Shown here: positions 8,540 through 16,581 of the stretch, piece by piece
Position numbering within the stretch: the first letter of the stretch is position 1
Layout: every line of letters begins with the position of its first letter
From: Blastocatellia bacterium
GTDB taxonomy: Bacteria; Acidobacteriota; Blastocatellia; UBA7656; JADIYM01
DNA: 64,000 nucleotides
NCBI GenBank assembly: GCA_016705245.1
Contig: JADIYM010000012.1
Span: forward strand, 1-64,000
Reading direction: 5' to 3'
Position numbers and translations under genes: made by a program
Notes under the pieces: generated by a model
Databases searched by the model: none
What the model was told of the DNA's origin: nothing
Seen by the model: the letters and a program-made list of their open reading frames with translations, nothing else

Positions 8540-9466
8540 TCAGTCTCCCAGAAGTCCGGTCAACCAGTGCGTGACATTGAGCAGAAACCTGGCGTTCTCG
8601 GCAGCCACCGGGCTGTTCATGCCCATCGGCTTCCTGTCGGGACCGCCGAGTTGGGCAGTGAACATGGCAGCTTCCCCGAAGACCGCCACGCGTCCCTTTC
8701 CGTGCCGCAGGACCGCGCCCTGGCACCACTCCGATACGTCCGTGCGTTTGGTGTCCTTGTCGAAACTCCACGCCTCCTTCGGCTCGAGCGACACGACCTT
8801 TGCCTTGAAAACGAGTAACGGCGTCGCTCCCTTCCCGACCCGAAACGCTGACCCGGTGAACGTCGCGACCTTCGCGATACGCTCCGTGTCGTCGCGTCCG
8901 CGACTCACGGCGTGATCGGCGAGCGCTCCGGCGTCTCGCGAAAAGACGATCGGAGAGTTCTGGTCCTCGACCGGGAAGGCGAACCCGTTGCTGAACGTGA
9001 CGTCGAATGCCTTCGCGATCGTCGAAACGGCGCCGGGAAACGGCATGTGATCAGCAATCAGCAGCAGCGACCCGCCGTCGCGAACCCAGTTCCGCACCGC
9101 TGTGACTTCGTCGGCCGTGAATGCCGGCGGGGTCGGTAGCGTCCAGTCTTCCTCGTTGCGCGGGTTCAGGGCGTTGGCGATGACGAGAACGCGCGCACCC
9201 TCGAGCGAAGCCTTCGTGAACAGCGACGACGAGCCGCGAACGACGTAGCCGTCGCGCCGGAGCAGGTCGGCGAACGGCTTGTACCGGCCCGTTGCCGTGT
9301 GGAAATTGTGGTGCGCCTCGTCGATCAGAACGGTCGGGCCCTTGCCGGCTTGATAGGCCGGTTTCGGAATCGGCGGAGCGAAATCGGAATCCGCCACCTG
9401 CTGCGCTGGAGCGACGGCGATGCACAACGCCGTGAACAGGAAACCAAGTACCGGTCGTGCCCTCAT
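8540..9466 (-). CDS. Secreted DUF4350-like (GATase1-like fold) protein
   Basis: ATG 9466 has AAGGAGG seven bases upstream and starts a signal peptide (VLGFLFTALCIAVAPAQQ). The mature protein begins with PTVLIDEAHHNFHTATGRYKPFADLLRRDGY, followed by ARVLVIANALNP and VRNWVRDGGSLLLIADHMPFPG. That is the pattern of DUF4350/ThuA-like class I glutamine-amidotransferase folds, which lack a clear catalytic Cys. The C-terminal RVAVFGEAAMFTAQ and NARFLLNVTHWL are also typical. It is probably periplasmic with a ligand-binding role; no enzyme activity is assignable. It is monocistronic, with a 115-base gap to the downstream gene. Confidence 0.6.
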   Translation of the reverse strand: MRARPVLGFLFTALCIAVAPAQQVADSDFAPPIPKPAYQAGKGPTVLIDEAHHNFHTATGRYKPFADLLRRDGYVVRGSSSLFTKASLEGARVLVIANALNPRNEEDWTLPTPPAFTADEVTAVRNWVRDGGSLLLIADHMPFPGAVSTIAKAFDVTFSNGFAFPVEDQNSPIVFSRDAGALADHAVSRGRDDTERIAKVATFTGSAFRVGKGATPLLVFKAKVVSLEPKEAWSFDKDTKRTDVSEWCQGAVLRHGKGRVAVFGEAAMFTAQLGGPDRKPMGMNSPVAAENARFLLNVTHWLTGLLGD

Positions 9467-9562
9467 CCGCGAACCTCCTTCGAACATCAATGTGTCCGAG
9501 GAGGCTATCGCAACTCTGTCCGGCCGTTTGTAAATGCTTGACGCACCAGGAACCCTCGTAGA

Positions 9563-9644
9563 GTTCCTCTGCGCCTCTGCGAGACCATTGCGCCTCTGCG
9601 GGAAATGCGTCTTTACGCTCGAATTTCTCGCAGAGGCGCAGAGA
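9563..9644. repeat. Short-period stem-loop (CTCTGCG type)
   Basis: CTCTGCGCCTCTGCGAGA in the left arm pairs with TCTCGCAGAGGCGCAGAG in the right arm. An extra CGCCTCTGCG copy and TGCGTCTTTACG lie in the loop. It belongs to the family of short-period palindromes found between genes across this window. It sits in the 9467-9730 gap, where no gene is supported. Confidence 0.7.
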
Positions 9645-9730
9645 ATCCGCCAAGCCGCGGAGCTGACATTGAGTAGAGCGGTCGCTGCTCCGTCAGACCC
9701 ACGTGCGCTGGGCGGCTCAGGTGCCGCGAT

Positions 9731-10378
9731 CTACTTCCTGGCCTTTCTGGCCTCGAGATCGACCATCTCGTCGTATGAGTGCTGGCGCCAATCGACCTTC
9801 ACGCCCTTGGTCTCCAGATCGCGAGCCTTTCGAACTCGAGCCAGAATATCCCTCAGCCTCGACGCGTCCGTCACCTTCGGAGTCAGAACGACTCCGAGGT
9901 CGCCAAGCTGTCGGTCGAGGTGCACGACGTCGAGCATTTCGAGCAATTGCCACGCCTGGTGATCGTGCCAGTCGACGGCGACGCCGGCCGCCTTCAGCTC
10001 GTTCGCCTTGCGGATTCGAAGCGTGATGCTCGCCAGATCCTGATAAGTGAAGTACTGCCAGTCCGCGTTGTAGCCAAGATCCAGGATTTCCTTGGCGGCT
10101 CCGATTCGAAGAGCCTTTTCCTCGGCACTCTTCGGCTTGATGATTCCGCCTTGCGTGCCGATGAAACTGACCGAAACAAGTGGGTTGCGCGACCGCTCGA
10201 CGGTCTCGAGCGTGGTGTTCGCCAGCACCCGACCGTTTGGAAGGTAGGTATACCGTGTCACGACAAGTTCCTGACCTTCAGCCCACGGCGAATCCTGGGC
10301 GAAGACACACGGCGTCGATGCGAAAACGAGCATGGCGAGAACCACGACGTAGGGGCGAATTGAAACAAGTATTGCCAT
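9731..10378 (-). CDS. Secreted protein of unknown function with three internal repeats
   Basis: Not a family I recognise. A signal peptide (VVVLAMLVFASTPCVFAQD) precedes a short beta-like region (ELVVTRYTYLPNGRVLANTTLE). Three imperfect ~33-residue repeats follow: LRIGAAKEILDLGYNADWQY, IRKANELKAAGVAVDWHDHQ and VRKARDLETKGVKVDWRQHS. Each is followed by a hydrophobic heptad-like stretch. The shared core is an Arg/Lys-Ala-x-(E/D)-L helix, a Gly turn and a VDW strand. AAAGGACA is the only plausible ribosome binding site. The protein ends in a basic ARKARK tail. It is probably exported; partner and role are unknown. Confidence 0.55.
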   Translation of the reverse strand: MAILVSIRPYVVVLAMLVFASTPCVFAQDSPWAEGQELVVTRYTYLPNGRVLANTTLETVERSRNPLVSVSFIGTQGGIIKPKSAEEKALRIGAAKEILDLGYNADWQYFTYQDLASITLRIRKANELKAAGVAVDWHDHQAWQLLEMLDVVHLDRQLGDLGVVLTPKVTDASRLRDILARVRKARDLETKGVKVDWRQHSYDEMVDLEARKARK

Positions 10379-10524
10379 TGAGTTATTGAAATGTCCTTTC
10401 TAATGTCGAGCGCTCGCCGTAGTGCTTCGGAGCGAATCGCCGCGATCGAGCGATAGCGCGCCTCTACACCCCCTCAGGCGAGAGCCGGAGATCATGCGTG
10501 TCAGTCGAGCTGTCGTCAACCGCT

Positions 10525-12279
10525 TCACGGCACGGAATTCGAGCGCCTGGTCGGGTGAAACGGAGAGCTGTCAAACCAGTTTGCGCGCGCGTTGGCGCTG
10601 TCGGCGGCAAGCCGGATGGTGAGTATTACGCCGATGGACGCCAGCGTGCGTGCGCCGCTCCAGTCCCAGTCGTCACGTACAACGTCGGACGGGCGGTGAT
10701 AGTCGTTCGCGATCCACTTGCGCGCCTTCGATCGCCACGTCGAAGGGTCCCCCTCCGGAACTCCCTGCAGCATAAGCGCCGGCACCCCGTTCTGGGCAAA
10801 AAAGAGATGGTCCGATCGGTAGAAGGACTCCTCTTCGGGCATGGGGTCCGGCGCAATGGAGAGCCCGGCGGCTCCCGCAACATCGCGCAGCCTCGAGCCG
10901 AGAGTTGAGTGTTCGGAGCCGTGCCCGACTATCTTGCGCACCGGGCCATATATCTCGGTGCCGATCCCATCAAAGTTCAGGGCGGCGACAAGCCTGGAGA
11001 TCGGCCACGTCGGATGCTGAATCCAGTGCTGCGATCCGAGACCGCCATATTCTTCGCCCGTGAACGCGAGAAATACCACCGACCTCTTCGTGCCTTCGGG
11101 AATGTCGGCCAGAGCCTTCGCCACGCTGAGGATTTCGGCAACCCCGAGAGCGTTGTCGGCCGCGCCCGGATACACGGTGCCGTCTGCTTCGATGCCGTAA
11201 GCGTCGTAGTGCGCCATGAGGGCCACGGCTTCGCCTCGCAACTCGGGATCGCGTCCTTCTAGAACCCCAACGCAATTGTGTGCGATGCCCGTCCCGCGCT
11301 CCGACGAGAAATCGATGGTCAAGGTTCGTCCGAGGGCAGCCGAAGCCTGTGATCCCGTCTCGGCTGCGGCGCGGTAGTCTCGGTACGAAGCTCCGGCCGC
11401 CTTCATCAGGGAGTTCGCCCCCGTCTCGCCCATCAGGATGATCGGCGGCAGGCCATCGGGCGGCCGCTCGGCCGAAGCGAGGTCGACACGCCGTCGGCCG
11501 TAATAGTCGGCCAGCTCGGAAAACGGCTGACGCTCGGATCCCGCGCCAAGGACAATGATTCCAGCAGCGCCGCGTTCGAGGAGGTTACGCAAACGCACGC
11601 GCGGCGCGGTCGCTCGTTCCCACGCCTCTGCGGACACGCCCGGAGGCTGGCCGGAGAGCAAAACGACGAACTTCTGCGAGAGATCGAGGTCGCTCAGGTC
11701 AAAGCGGCGTAGCTCCTTGGACTGGACGCCGTATCCGACAAATACGATCTCGCCGGTGGCGCGAAGACGCTCGAACGTAAATGGTGGAGAGACGGCGAAG
11801 TCGCGCCCAGCGATGAGACGCGAGTCGCCGACTATAATCTGCGAATCCCTGGTCAGTCGCTCCCAGGTGAACCGAATCGCCTGCTTGTATGAGCCATCGT
11901 CGCCAAGCGGTTTCAGACCGATCTCGCGATACCGTGCTGCAATGTAGTCGGCCGCGCGGTCTCCGCCGGGCTGACCGGTCCCACGGCCTTGCATTTCGGG
12001 TGCCGTCAATCCCTCCACGTCTTTTCGCAGAGCCTCGACGCGAATGCGACCGGCGGCGTCGGCCTCGGTCGATGCCAGTGGCGCTGGTCGGGCAGCGACC
12101 ATCGGCGTCTGGCGAGCCGAGACGATCGCCGAGGAAAGTACCGAGAGGCTGACGACGAGCAGCACAAGGATCGATCGGGCGATGGCCACTGCTGCCAGTG
12201 GCGCGTGCCCGGTGTCGCCGAGTCTCGTGCGGGTCGTATCCCTGTGGCGTCGAACAAGCGGTGCGACCACTCGTTTCAT
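10525..12279 (-). CDS. M28 family zinc metallopeptidase (PA-domain aminopeptidase type)
   Basis: A 584-residue exported peptidase with an unusually long N-terminal region before the hydrophobic signal/anchor segment (ILVLLVVSLSVLSSAIVSA). A PA-like insert spans roughly residues 170-330 (VSPPFTFERLRATGEIVFVGYG to IILMGETGANSLM). The M28 core then gives all five metal ligands or near-ligands: AHYDAYG, GAADNALG, TGEEYGGLGS, LNFDGIG and NDYHRPSD. It should be a co-catalytic dizinc aminopeptidase or carboxypeptidase acting outside the cytoplasm. A GGAGGA touches the ATG, closer than usual, so a later start is possible. Monocistronic. Confidence 0.85.
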   Translation of the reverse strand: MKRVVAPLVRRHRDTTRTRLGDTGHAPLAAVAIARSILVLLVVSLSVLSSAIVSARQTPMVAARPAPLASTEADAAGRIRVEALRKDVEGLTAPEMQGRGTGQPGGDRAADYIAARYREIGLKPLGDDGSYKQAIRFTWERLTRDSQIIVGDSRLIAGRDFAVSPPFTFERLRATGEIVFVGYGVQSKELRRFDLSDLDLSQKFVVLLSGQPPGVSAEAWERATAPRVRLRNLLERGAAGIIVLGAGSERQPFSELADYYGRRRVDLASAERPPDGLPPIILMGETGANSLMKAAGASYRDYRAAAETGSQASAALGRTLTIDFSSERGTGIAHNCVGVLEGRDPELRGEAVALMAHYDAYGIEADGTVYPGAADNALGVAEILSVAKALADIPEGTKRSVVFLAFTGEEYGGLGSQHWIQHPTWPISRLVAALNFDGIGTEIYGPVRKIVGHGSEHSTLGSRLRDVAGAAGLSIAPDPMPEEESFYRSDHLFFAQNGVPALMLQGVPEGDPSTWRSKARKWIANDYHRPSDVVRDDWDWSGARTLASIGVILTIRLAADSANARANWFDSSPFHPTRRSNSVP

Positions 12280-12512
12280 TCCTCCGATGTCTGTTCGTGT
12301 TATCGCAAGAGTAACGTAAGGCTGCCCCGAACCGCCGTCGCGGCGGATCGAAATCTGCCATCAAGTGGTTTTCGGCACAATGAGCTGTGAGCATTAAGGA
12401 TCCGATCATGGGTTCGTCACATTCCCTTCCGCGAGTCTCGTGCGCCCGGCAGTGTGCTACTTACCGCGCAGCGGTTCAGTTCAGCGAGCGGTCTGCGGAC
12501 GGTCCTCCGTAC

Positions 12513-12760
12513 GCATCAGTACCGGGCGCGGTAGCGCTCGGGTCAGCCTCTCAGTTGCCGCTGGGGGCGATGCAGCGTCCAAGTGTTCACCGGCTCGGGG
12601 CCCTTCAACACAGCTCGGCCGGGGTCGCCCCCCTCAGGACGGGCGGTCCACTCAGTACCGGGCGCGGTAGCGCTCGGGTCAGCCTCTCAGTTAGCCCGCG
12701 CCTGGTGTCGTCACACGCGCTCGGGATCGACCCGAGCGCTACCGCGCCCGGTACTGATGC
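12513..12760. repeat. Intergenic repeat cluster (CAGTACCGGGCGCGGTAGCG)
   Basis: The 12280-12881 gap holds no supported gene. A ~40-base unit with core CAGTACCGGGCGCGGTAGCG followed by CTCGGGTCAGCCTCTCAGTT appears at about 12513-12556 and 12652-12691. Its core recurs inverted at 12728-12760. The neighbouring GCGGACGGTCCTCCGT echoes the other dispersed repeat family. These are REP-like palindromes downstream of a convergent gene pair, the M28 peptidase and the FHA end of the conjugation operon. Confidence 0.65.
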
Positions 12761-12881
12761 GTGAGGCGTGCGATGCAGGCGTCTTCGAGGCGTACCGTAC
12801 GACGTCGCGCGCGTTCCCCGGAACGGATACAAAGCAGTGTTGAGGCGGCCGCGGCGCCCGCGGCTGTCCGGCCTCGCCTGA

Positions 12882-13856
12882 CTACGCGGCGGATGAACCG
12901 GCCACTGGCCGCGACGGACGAACCTTCCCCTTCTTCTGGCGGTAGATGAGTTGCGTGGCCCCTACCTGGAGTCGGTCGCCGTTGCCAAGTTGCCAGGTCT
13001 GCACCCTCTGCCCGTTGACGAGCGGCGGGTTGTCGTCCGTTCCGGCCTCGGCCGTCAGCGTCGGGTGTTCGTTTACGTATCCGATTCGAGCGTGGTGAGG
13101 CAGCACTTCCGGGTCACCCGGAAGGTAGATGTTGGCGCTCCATTCGTCGCTCCCTATGATCCCGGGCTTCCGGCTGCCGAGTCGAGGATCCACGAACTTC
13201 GTCACCTCGTACACTCGGCCCGCCGCGGGCCCGTCAACCACTTCCAGCCACGCTCGCTGCACCAGGATGGTCACGAACGCGATCGACCCCCCGATCGCGC
13301 CGCCAAGGCACGTGAGGCTGACCGCAAGCACCGCCTGCTCCGCCGTCGGATTGTTCGGTGAGCCGGCTAGGCGCGCGAGCTCGAACGGAAGTCCTCCGAC
13401 GATACCGCCGATCAGTCCCCCGAGTGCGCCCTTTGTTGCCTGTGCTCCCCTTGTGAGGCTCTCGCCAAGGCCGATTGTCGCTCCGAACAACAGCCACGCG
13501 AACGTCCCGGCCGCGAACAACCGCGCTGAACCGGCGCCGCCCGTTGCGCCTGCCCCGAGCAGGGCTCGGTAGACCGCCTGTGCCGCCGGCAGGGCTACGG
13601 CACCCGCAAGGACGCCAAAAACGAGACCCAGCGCGGTGAACTTGAGGAATCTCACGACCGACCGGCTCGCGAATCCCTCGTACGTCGCGATCGCCAGGCC
13701 GATGCACCCGCCGAACACGCCGCCGAACACGATGCGCAGACCCGTGCCGGGCCGGTCGGCAGTGTTTGCCAGCAACACCGCTGCGAAGAACCACCCGATC
13801 AGCCCGCCGAAGGCGCCGCACAGGAAATAGGAATAGACCCGCCACCACCTGTTCAC
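12882..13856 (-). CDS. Multi-pass membrane protein with C-terminal FHA-like domain (last gene of Ub-like operon)
   Basis: The ATG overlaps the stop of the vWA gene by four bases (ATGA). The first ~205 residues hold about six Gly/Ala-rich transmembrane helices with glycine-zipper character (FGGVFGGCIGLAIA, GALGGLIGGIVGGLP, LGGAIGGSIAFVTI). Residues ~208-310 form an FHA-like beta-sandwich (WLEVVDGPAAGRVYEV, GIIGSDEWSANIYLPGD, LPHHARIGYVNEHPTL, PPLVNGQRV, LGNGDRLQVGATQLIY). The usual GR and SRxHA phosphothreonine-binding residues are replaced by GS and PHHA, so phosphopeptide binding is uncertain. A basic tail follows. It likely docks a partner at the membrane for the conjugation/ATPase complex. 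Confidence 0.75.
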   Translation of the reverse strand: MNRWWRVYSYFLCGAFGGLIGWFFAAVLLANTADRPGTGLRIVFGGVFGGCIGLAIATYEGFASRSVVRFLKFTALGLVFGVLAGAVALPAAQAVYRALLGAGATGGAGSARLFAAGTFAWLLFGATIGLGESLTRGAQATKGALGGLIGGIVGGLPFELARLAGSPNNPTAEQAVLAVSLTCLGGAIGGSIAFVTILVQRAWLEVVDGPAAGRVYEVTKFVDPRLGSRKPGIIGSDEWSANIYLPGDPEVLPHHARIGYVNEHPTLTAEAGTDDNPPLVNGQRVQTWQLGNGDRLQVGATQLIYRQKKGKVRPSRPVAGSSAA

Positions 13857-15427
13857 GACATCGCCTCCTCGAGCTCATATGTGCGGGCGAGCTCGGCCGG
13901 GATCCTCGTCTCGTGTTCACACGCCCGGTTCCAGCACGTGTCGCGGTTCATGTGCCAGCACCCGATGTGATGCGGCGAGCCGCAGGCACTGCACACGACG
14001 ACCACGTCGCCCGGCTTGATGAGGAACCCTCCTCCCAGCCCCGCCCGCTCATTCGGACACTCCGAGCCGACGAGCGGCGAGCGCGGCGCGACGCTCACGA
14101 TGACTTTCCTCGCTTCGGCCTCGCCGGATCGCACGAGCAGCCTCCGCCCAACCGCCGGCACGGCTGCCATCACCGAGAGCACGACGCGCAGGACGAGGAA
14201 GATGGCGGCGAGCCTCGGACGAGTCGCCGCGGCCGCCGGCGTCGAGATTAGAATGCCTGGCAGCGCGCGTCGCGAGGTGACTGCGGGCACGTCATCCGCT
14301 CCGGAGCCTTTCCACGTATAGGTGACGACGGCCGGCAGCCGCTCGGCTCCGACCGCGAAGTCCAGGTTGATGAGATGTTCCCTGTCGTCGCGTACGGCCG
14401 CGTCGCCGAGCAGCAGCGTCAGCGAGTAGTCATACCGCACGCTCTGCCCGATGCTCGAGAAGACGCTTGCGAGAGACTGCAGGAACAACCTGCGGTAGGC
14501 ATCGACGTCCCCCTGCGCCTTGCGCTCCAGCTCGGGCAGATCGACGTAGTTGCACGTACCTCCGTCCGTCCCCTTCGAGATGCTCTCGAGCGCCTCGTAG
14601 TCGACGAAAGCCAACCCCTTCCCGTTTCTGTCGCCGAGCGCGATGGTGAACACCCGGACGCCGGCGCGGCGCGAGACGTCCGCAACCACTTGCTCGCGCT
14701 GAGCCTTGTATTCGGCCCATCGCGGTGGATCCTTGATCAGTTCGCGCGATTCGGCCGTGTCCTCCCATCCGTCCGACATCAGCACGACGTTCCTGACTCC
14801 ACCCTTCCTGGCCTCCTCGACAGCCAGCTCGACAGCCCGGTAGAGGCGGGTGTTCTGCGCGGTTGCCGGTTCGGGCATGAAGGTCGCGACGGCGTCGATG
14901 AGAGCAGTCTTGTCGGAAGTGACCGGCACGAGGACCGTCAGCTCGTCCGCAAAAACGGCGAAGCCGGCCCTGTCCTTCGGTCCCATCTGCTCGATGAACG
15001 TGATGAGAGCACCACGGGCCGCCCCGAGCTTGCTGATACTGGGACCGCGGTTCTTCATGCTCAGACTTCCGTCGAGCACGAGGAATACGTTGGCGGGCCC
15101 ACCACGCTTGAGGACGAGCTCCGTCGCCACCGGAATCCCGTCGTGCGCTGCGACGACGTCCGTGGCGCGAAGCGAGTCGATCGGCTCGTTCGCTCGATTC
15201 ACGACTGAGAAGTCGAGACGCACCGATGGCCAGGCGGAGGTATCCACCCCCGCAAGTTTCAGGGAGTAATTCCCGGCGCGCACTTCGCCGTCGGCTCCCT
15301 CGACAGCGACTTCGCCGTCTGGATCTGGCGATTCGACCTCCTGCCGCTCCAGCGCACACACCGAACCAACGCACACGATAATGGCTAGCGAGAGTACGGC
15401 CACGACCCGATTCAACCAGTTGTTCAC
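13853..15427 (-). CDS. vWA protein with transmembrane segment and C-terminal RING-like zinc module
   Basis: The start is GTG 15427, with AAGGAG at good spacing and four bases after the JAB stop. A signal-anchor helix (residues ~8-25) is followed by a vWA domain with an intact MIDAS: D119-x-S-x-S123, T193 and D219 in MSDGWEDT. A second hydrophobic helix near residue 435 (AIFLVLRVVLSVMAAVPAVG) places the tail in the cytoplasm. That tail carries C457, C479-x2-C482, H486-H487, C490, C498 and C503-E-H505, with GDVVVVC before the second cysteine pair. This is a RING/treble-clef-like pattern, as in prokaryotic RING-type proteins of ubiquitin-like operons. Candidate E3-like or docking factor; ligase activity is inference. 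Confidence 0.75.
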   Translation of the reverse strand: MNNWLNRVVAVLSLAIIVCVGSVCALERQEVESPDPDGEVAVEGADGEVRAGNYSLKLAGVDTSAWPSVRLDFSVVNRANEPIDSLRATDVVAAHDGIPVATELVLKRGGPANVFLVLDGSLSMKNRGPSISKLGAARGALITFIEQMGPKDRAGFAVFADELTVLVPVTSDKTALIDAVATFMPEPATAQNTRLYRAVELAVEEARKGGVRNVVLMSDGWEDTAESRELIKDPPRWAEYKAQREQVVADVSRRAGVRVFTIALGDRNGKGLAFVDYEALESISKGTDGGTCNYVDLPELERKAQGDVDAYRRLFLQSLASVFSSIGQSVRYDYSLTLLLGDAAVRDDREHLINLDFAVGAERLPAVVTYTWKGSGADDVPAVTSRRALPGILISTPAAAATRPRLAAIFLVLRVVLSVMAAVPAVGRRLLVRSGEAEARKVIVSVAPRSPLVGSECPNERAGLGGGFLIKPGDVVVVCSACGSPHHIGCWHMNRDTCWNRACEHETRIPAELARTYELEEAMS

Positions 15428-15431
15428 GGCA

Positions 15432-16568
15432 TCAGACTCCTTGGCCTGGAGCGGCCGCCGGCTTTTTCGACCTCGGCGCCGCCTTCTTCCGGCCGGGCTT
15501 TGCCACGGGCTCAGCCGGCAATGCGGCCGGTGGAGGTGGAATGGCCTCGGATTCCGGCGCCGGTTCGGATGGTGCTGTTTGCTGGAGAACCGGCGCGGGT
15601 TCGGCTGCGGCAGGCGGTGTGACCGGAATACCCGCACTCGTCGCCGCGACTCTCTCGACGAGTACCCAGGCGCCGGCGCTTAGCGCGACTCCAAGCAGCA
15701 TGCCGACGAGCACGAGCAACGCGGCCGAAGGCCGACGTTTCGTCTCGAGTGGTTCGTCGGTATCGTCCGGAACGCGGGCGCGGGATCGGTTCGAGAGTGC
15801 GCCGGAGCCAAACGGCCGCTGGTGGCCGACTTCGTCGGGTTCCGGCCGGTGCCCTCCGGCCAGAACGTGATTCGTCCAGTCCACGACCGAATCCCCGGCG
15901 CCACGCGCGACGAGCTCGTAGAACTCGAACGGCGCACGCGGGTTGAGTTTTCCGTCCTGCCATCGGAAGAATCCGCCGCGGTTTTTCTCGGGCTCGATGA
16001 CGAGCGCCGTTGTCCACGGGTCGGGGAACCTCTCTTCGTGGATCGCGACGTCGTATGCCGAGAGGAAGACGTCCATCCGGGGATGCGAGTGGTACCAGCC
16101 GACGACGAGCTTGCCCAGAAACTTCCCCGTGATCTCTTCCGCCAGATGCGCCCAGGTATCCAGCGTGAAAGCGAGATGAACATCGGACGATTCGATGAAG
16201 TGCGCTCGGGCTGACTGGTCGATCACGAGATACCGACGGTCCGTGTTCGGACAGCGGTAGAGGTTTCCAAGCAGAAACCCTCCAAGCTCGTGATCGAGCG
16301 ATCGCGAGACGTGGCGATTGACGTCGACGATGACTTCCTGCGTCACGACGAGCGCGATCTCGTTCTCCTGTCCCTTCTCTCCCTGTTCGTGTTCGGGCAT
16401 CCACCGCAGAAGCCGCGATTCGGGAAACGGCGCCTCTATCACGGCACTCGCATCGGGGCCTTCGGCGACGGCCCGGCTGTCCTCGGCGGGATCAACAGGC
16501 TGCACGAGTAGCCCGGTATTGCGTCCAAGTCTGATTCGACCCGTTCGAATGGGCTCCGTATCCGACAT
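15432..16568 (-). CDS. JAB/MPN (JAMM) isopeptidase with C-terminal membrane anchor
   Basis: ATG 16568 follows AGAGAGG, 13 bases after the E2-like gene. Residues ~70-235 form a JAB/MPN domain with a complete JAMM zinc site: E94 in the HELGGFLLG segment and H160-S-H162-P with S170 and D173 (HxH-x7-S-x2-D). JAMM enzymes remove ubiquitin-like tags or trim their precursors. A hydrophobic helix near residues 290-312 (LLVLVGMLLGVALSAGAWVL) is followed by a Pro/Ala-rich and then Lys-rich tail (GRKKAAPRSKKPAA). The catalytic domain should therefore face the cytoplasm at the membrane. Gene order with E1, E2 and Ubl supports a deconjugase/processing role. Confidence 0.88.
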   Translation of the reverse strand: MSDTEPIRTGRIRLGRNTGLLVQPVDPAEDSRAVAEGPDASAVIEAPFPESRLLRWMPEHEQGEKGQENEIALVVTQEVIVDVNRHVSRSLDHELGGFLLGNLYRCPNTDRRYLVIDQSARAHFIESSDVHLAFTLDTWAHLAEEITGKFLGKLVVGWYHSHPRMDVFLSAYDVAIHEERFPDPWTTALVIEPEKNRGGFFRWQDGKLNPRAPFEFYELVARGAGDSVVDWTNHVLAGGHRPEPDEVGHQRPFGSGALSNRSRARVPDDTDEPLETKRRPSAALLVLVGMLLGVALSAGAWVLVERVAATSAGIPVTPPAAAEPAPVLQQTAPSEPAPESEAIPPPPAALPAEPVAKPGRKKAAPRSKKPAAAPGQGV

Positions 16569-16581
16569 GGTGAGCCTCTCT

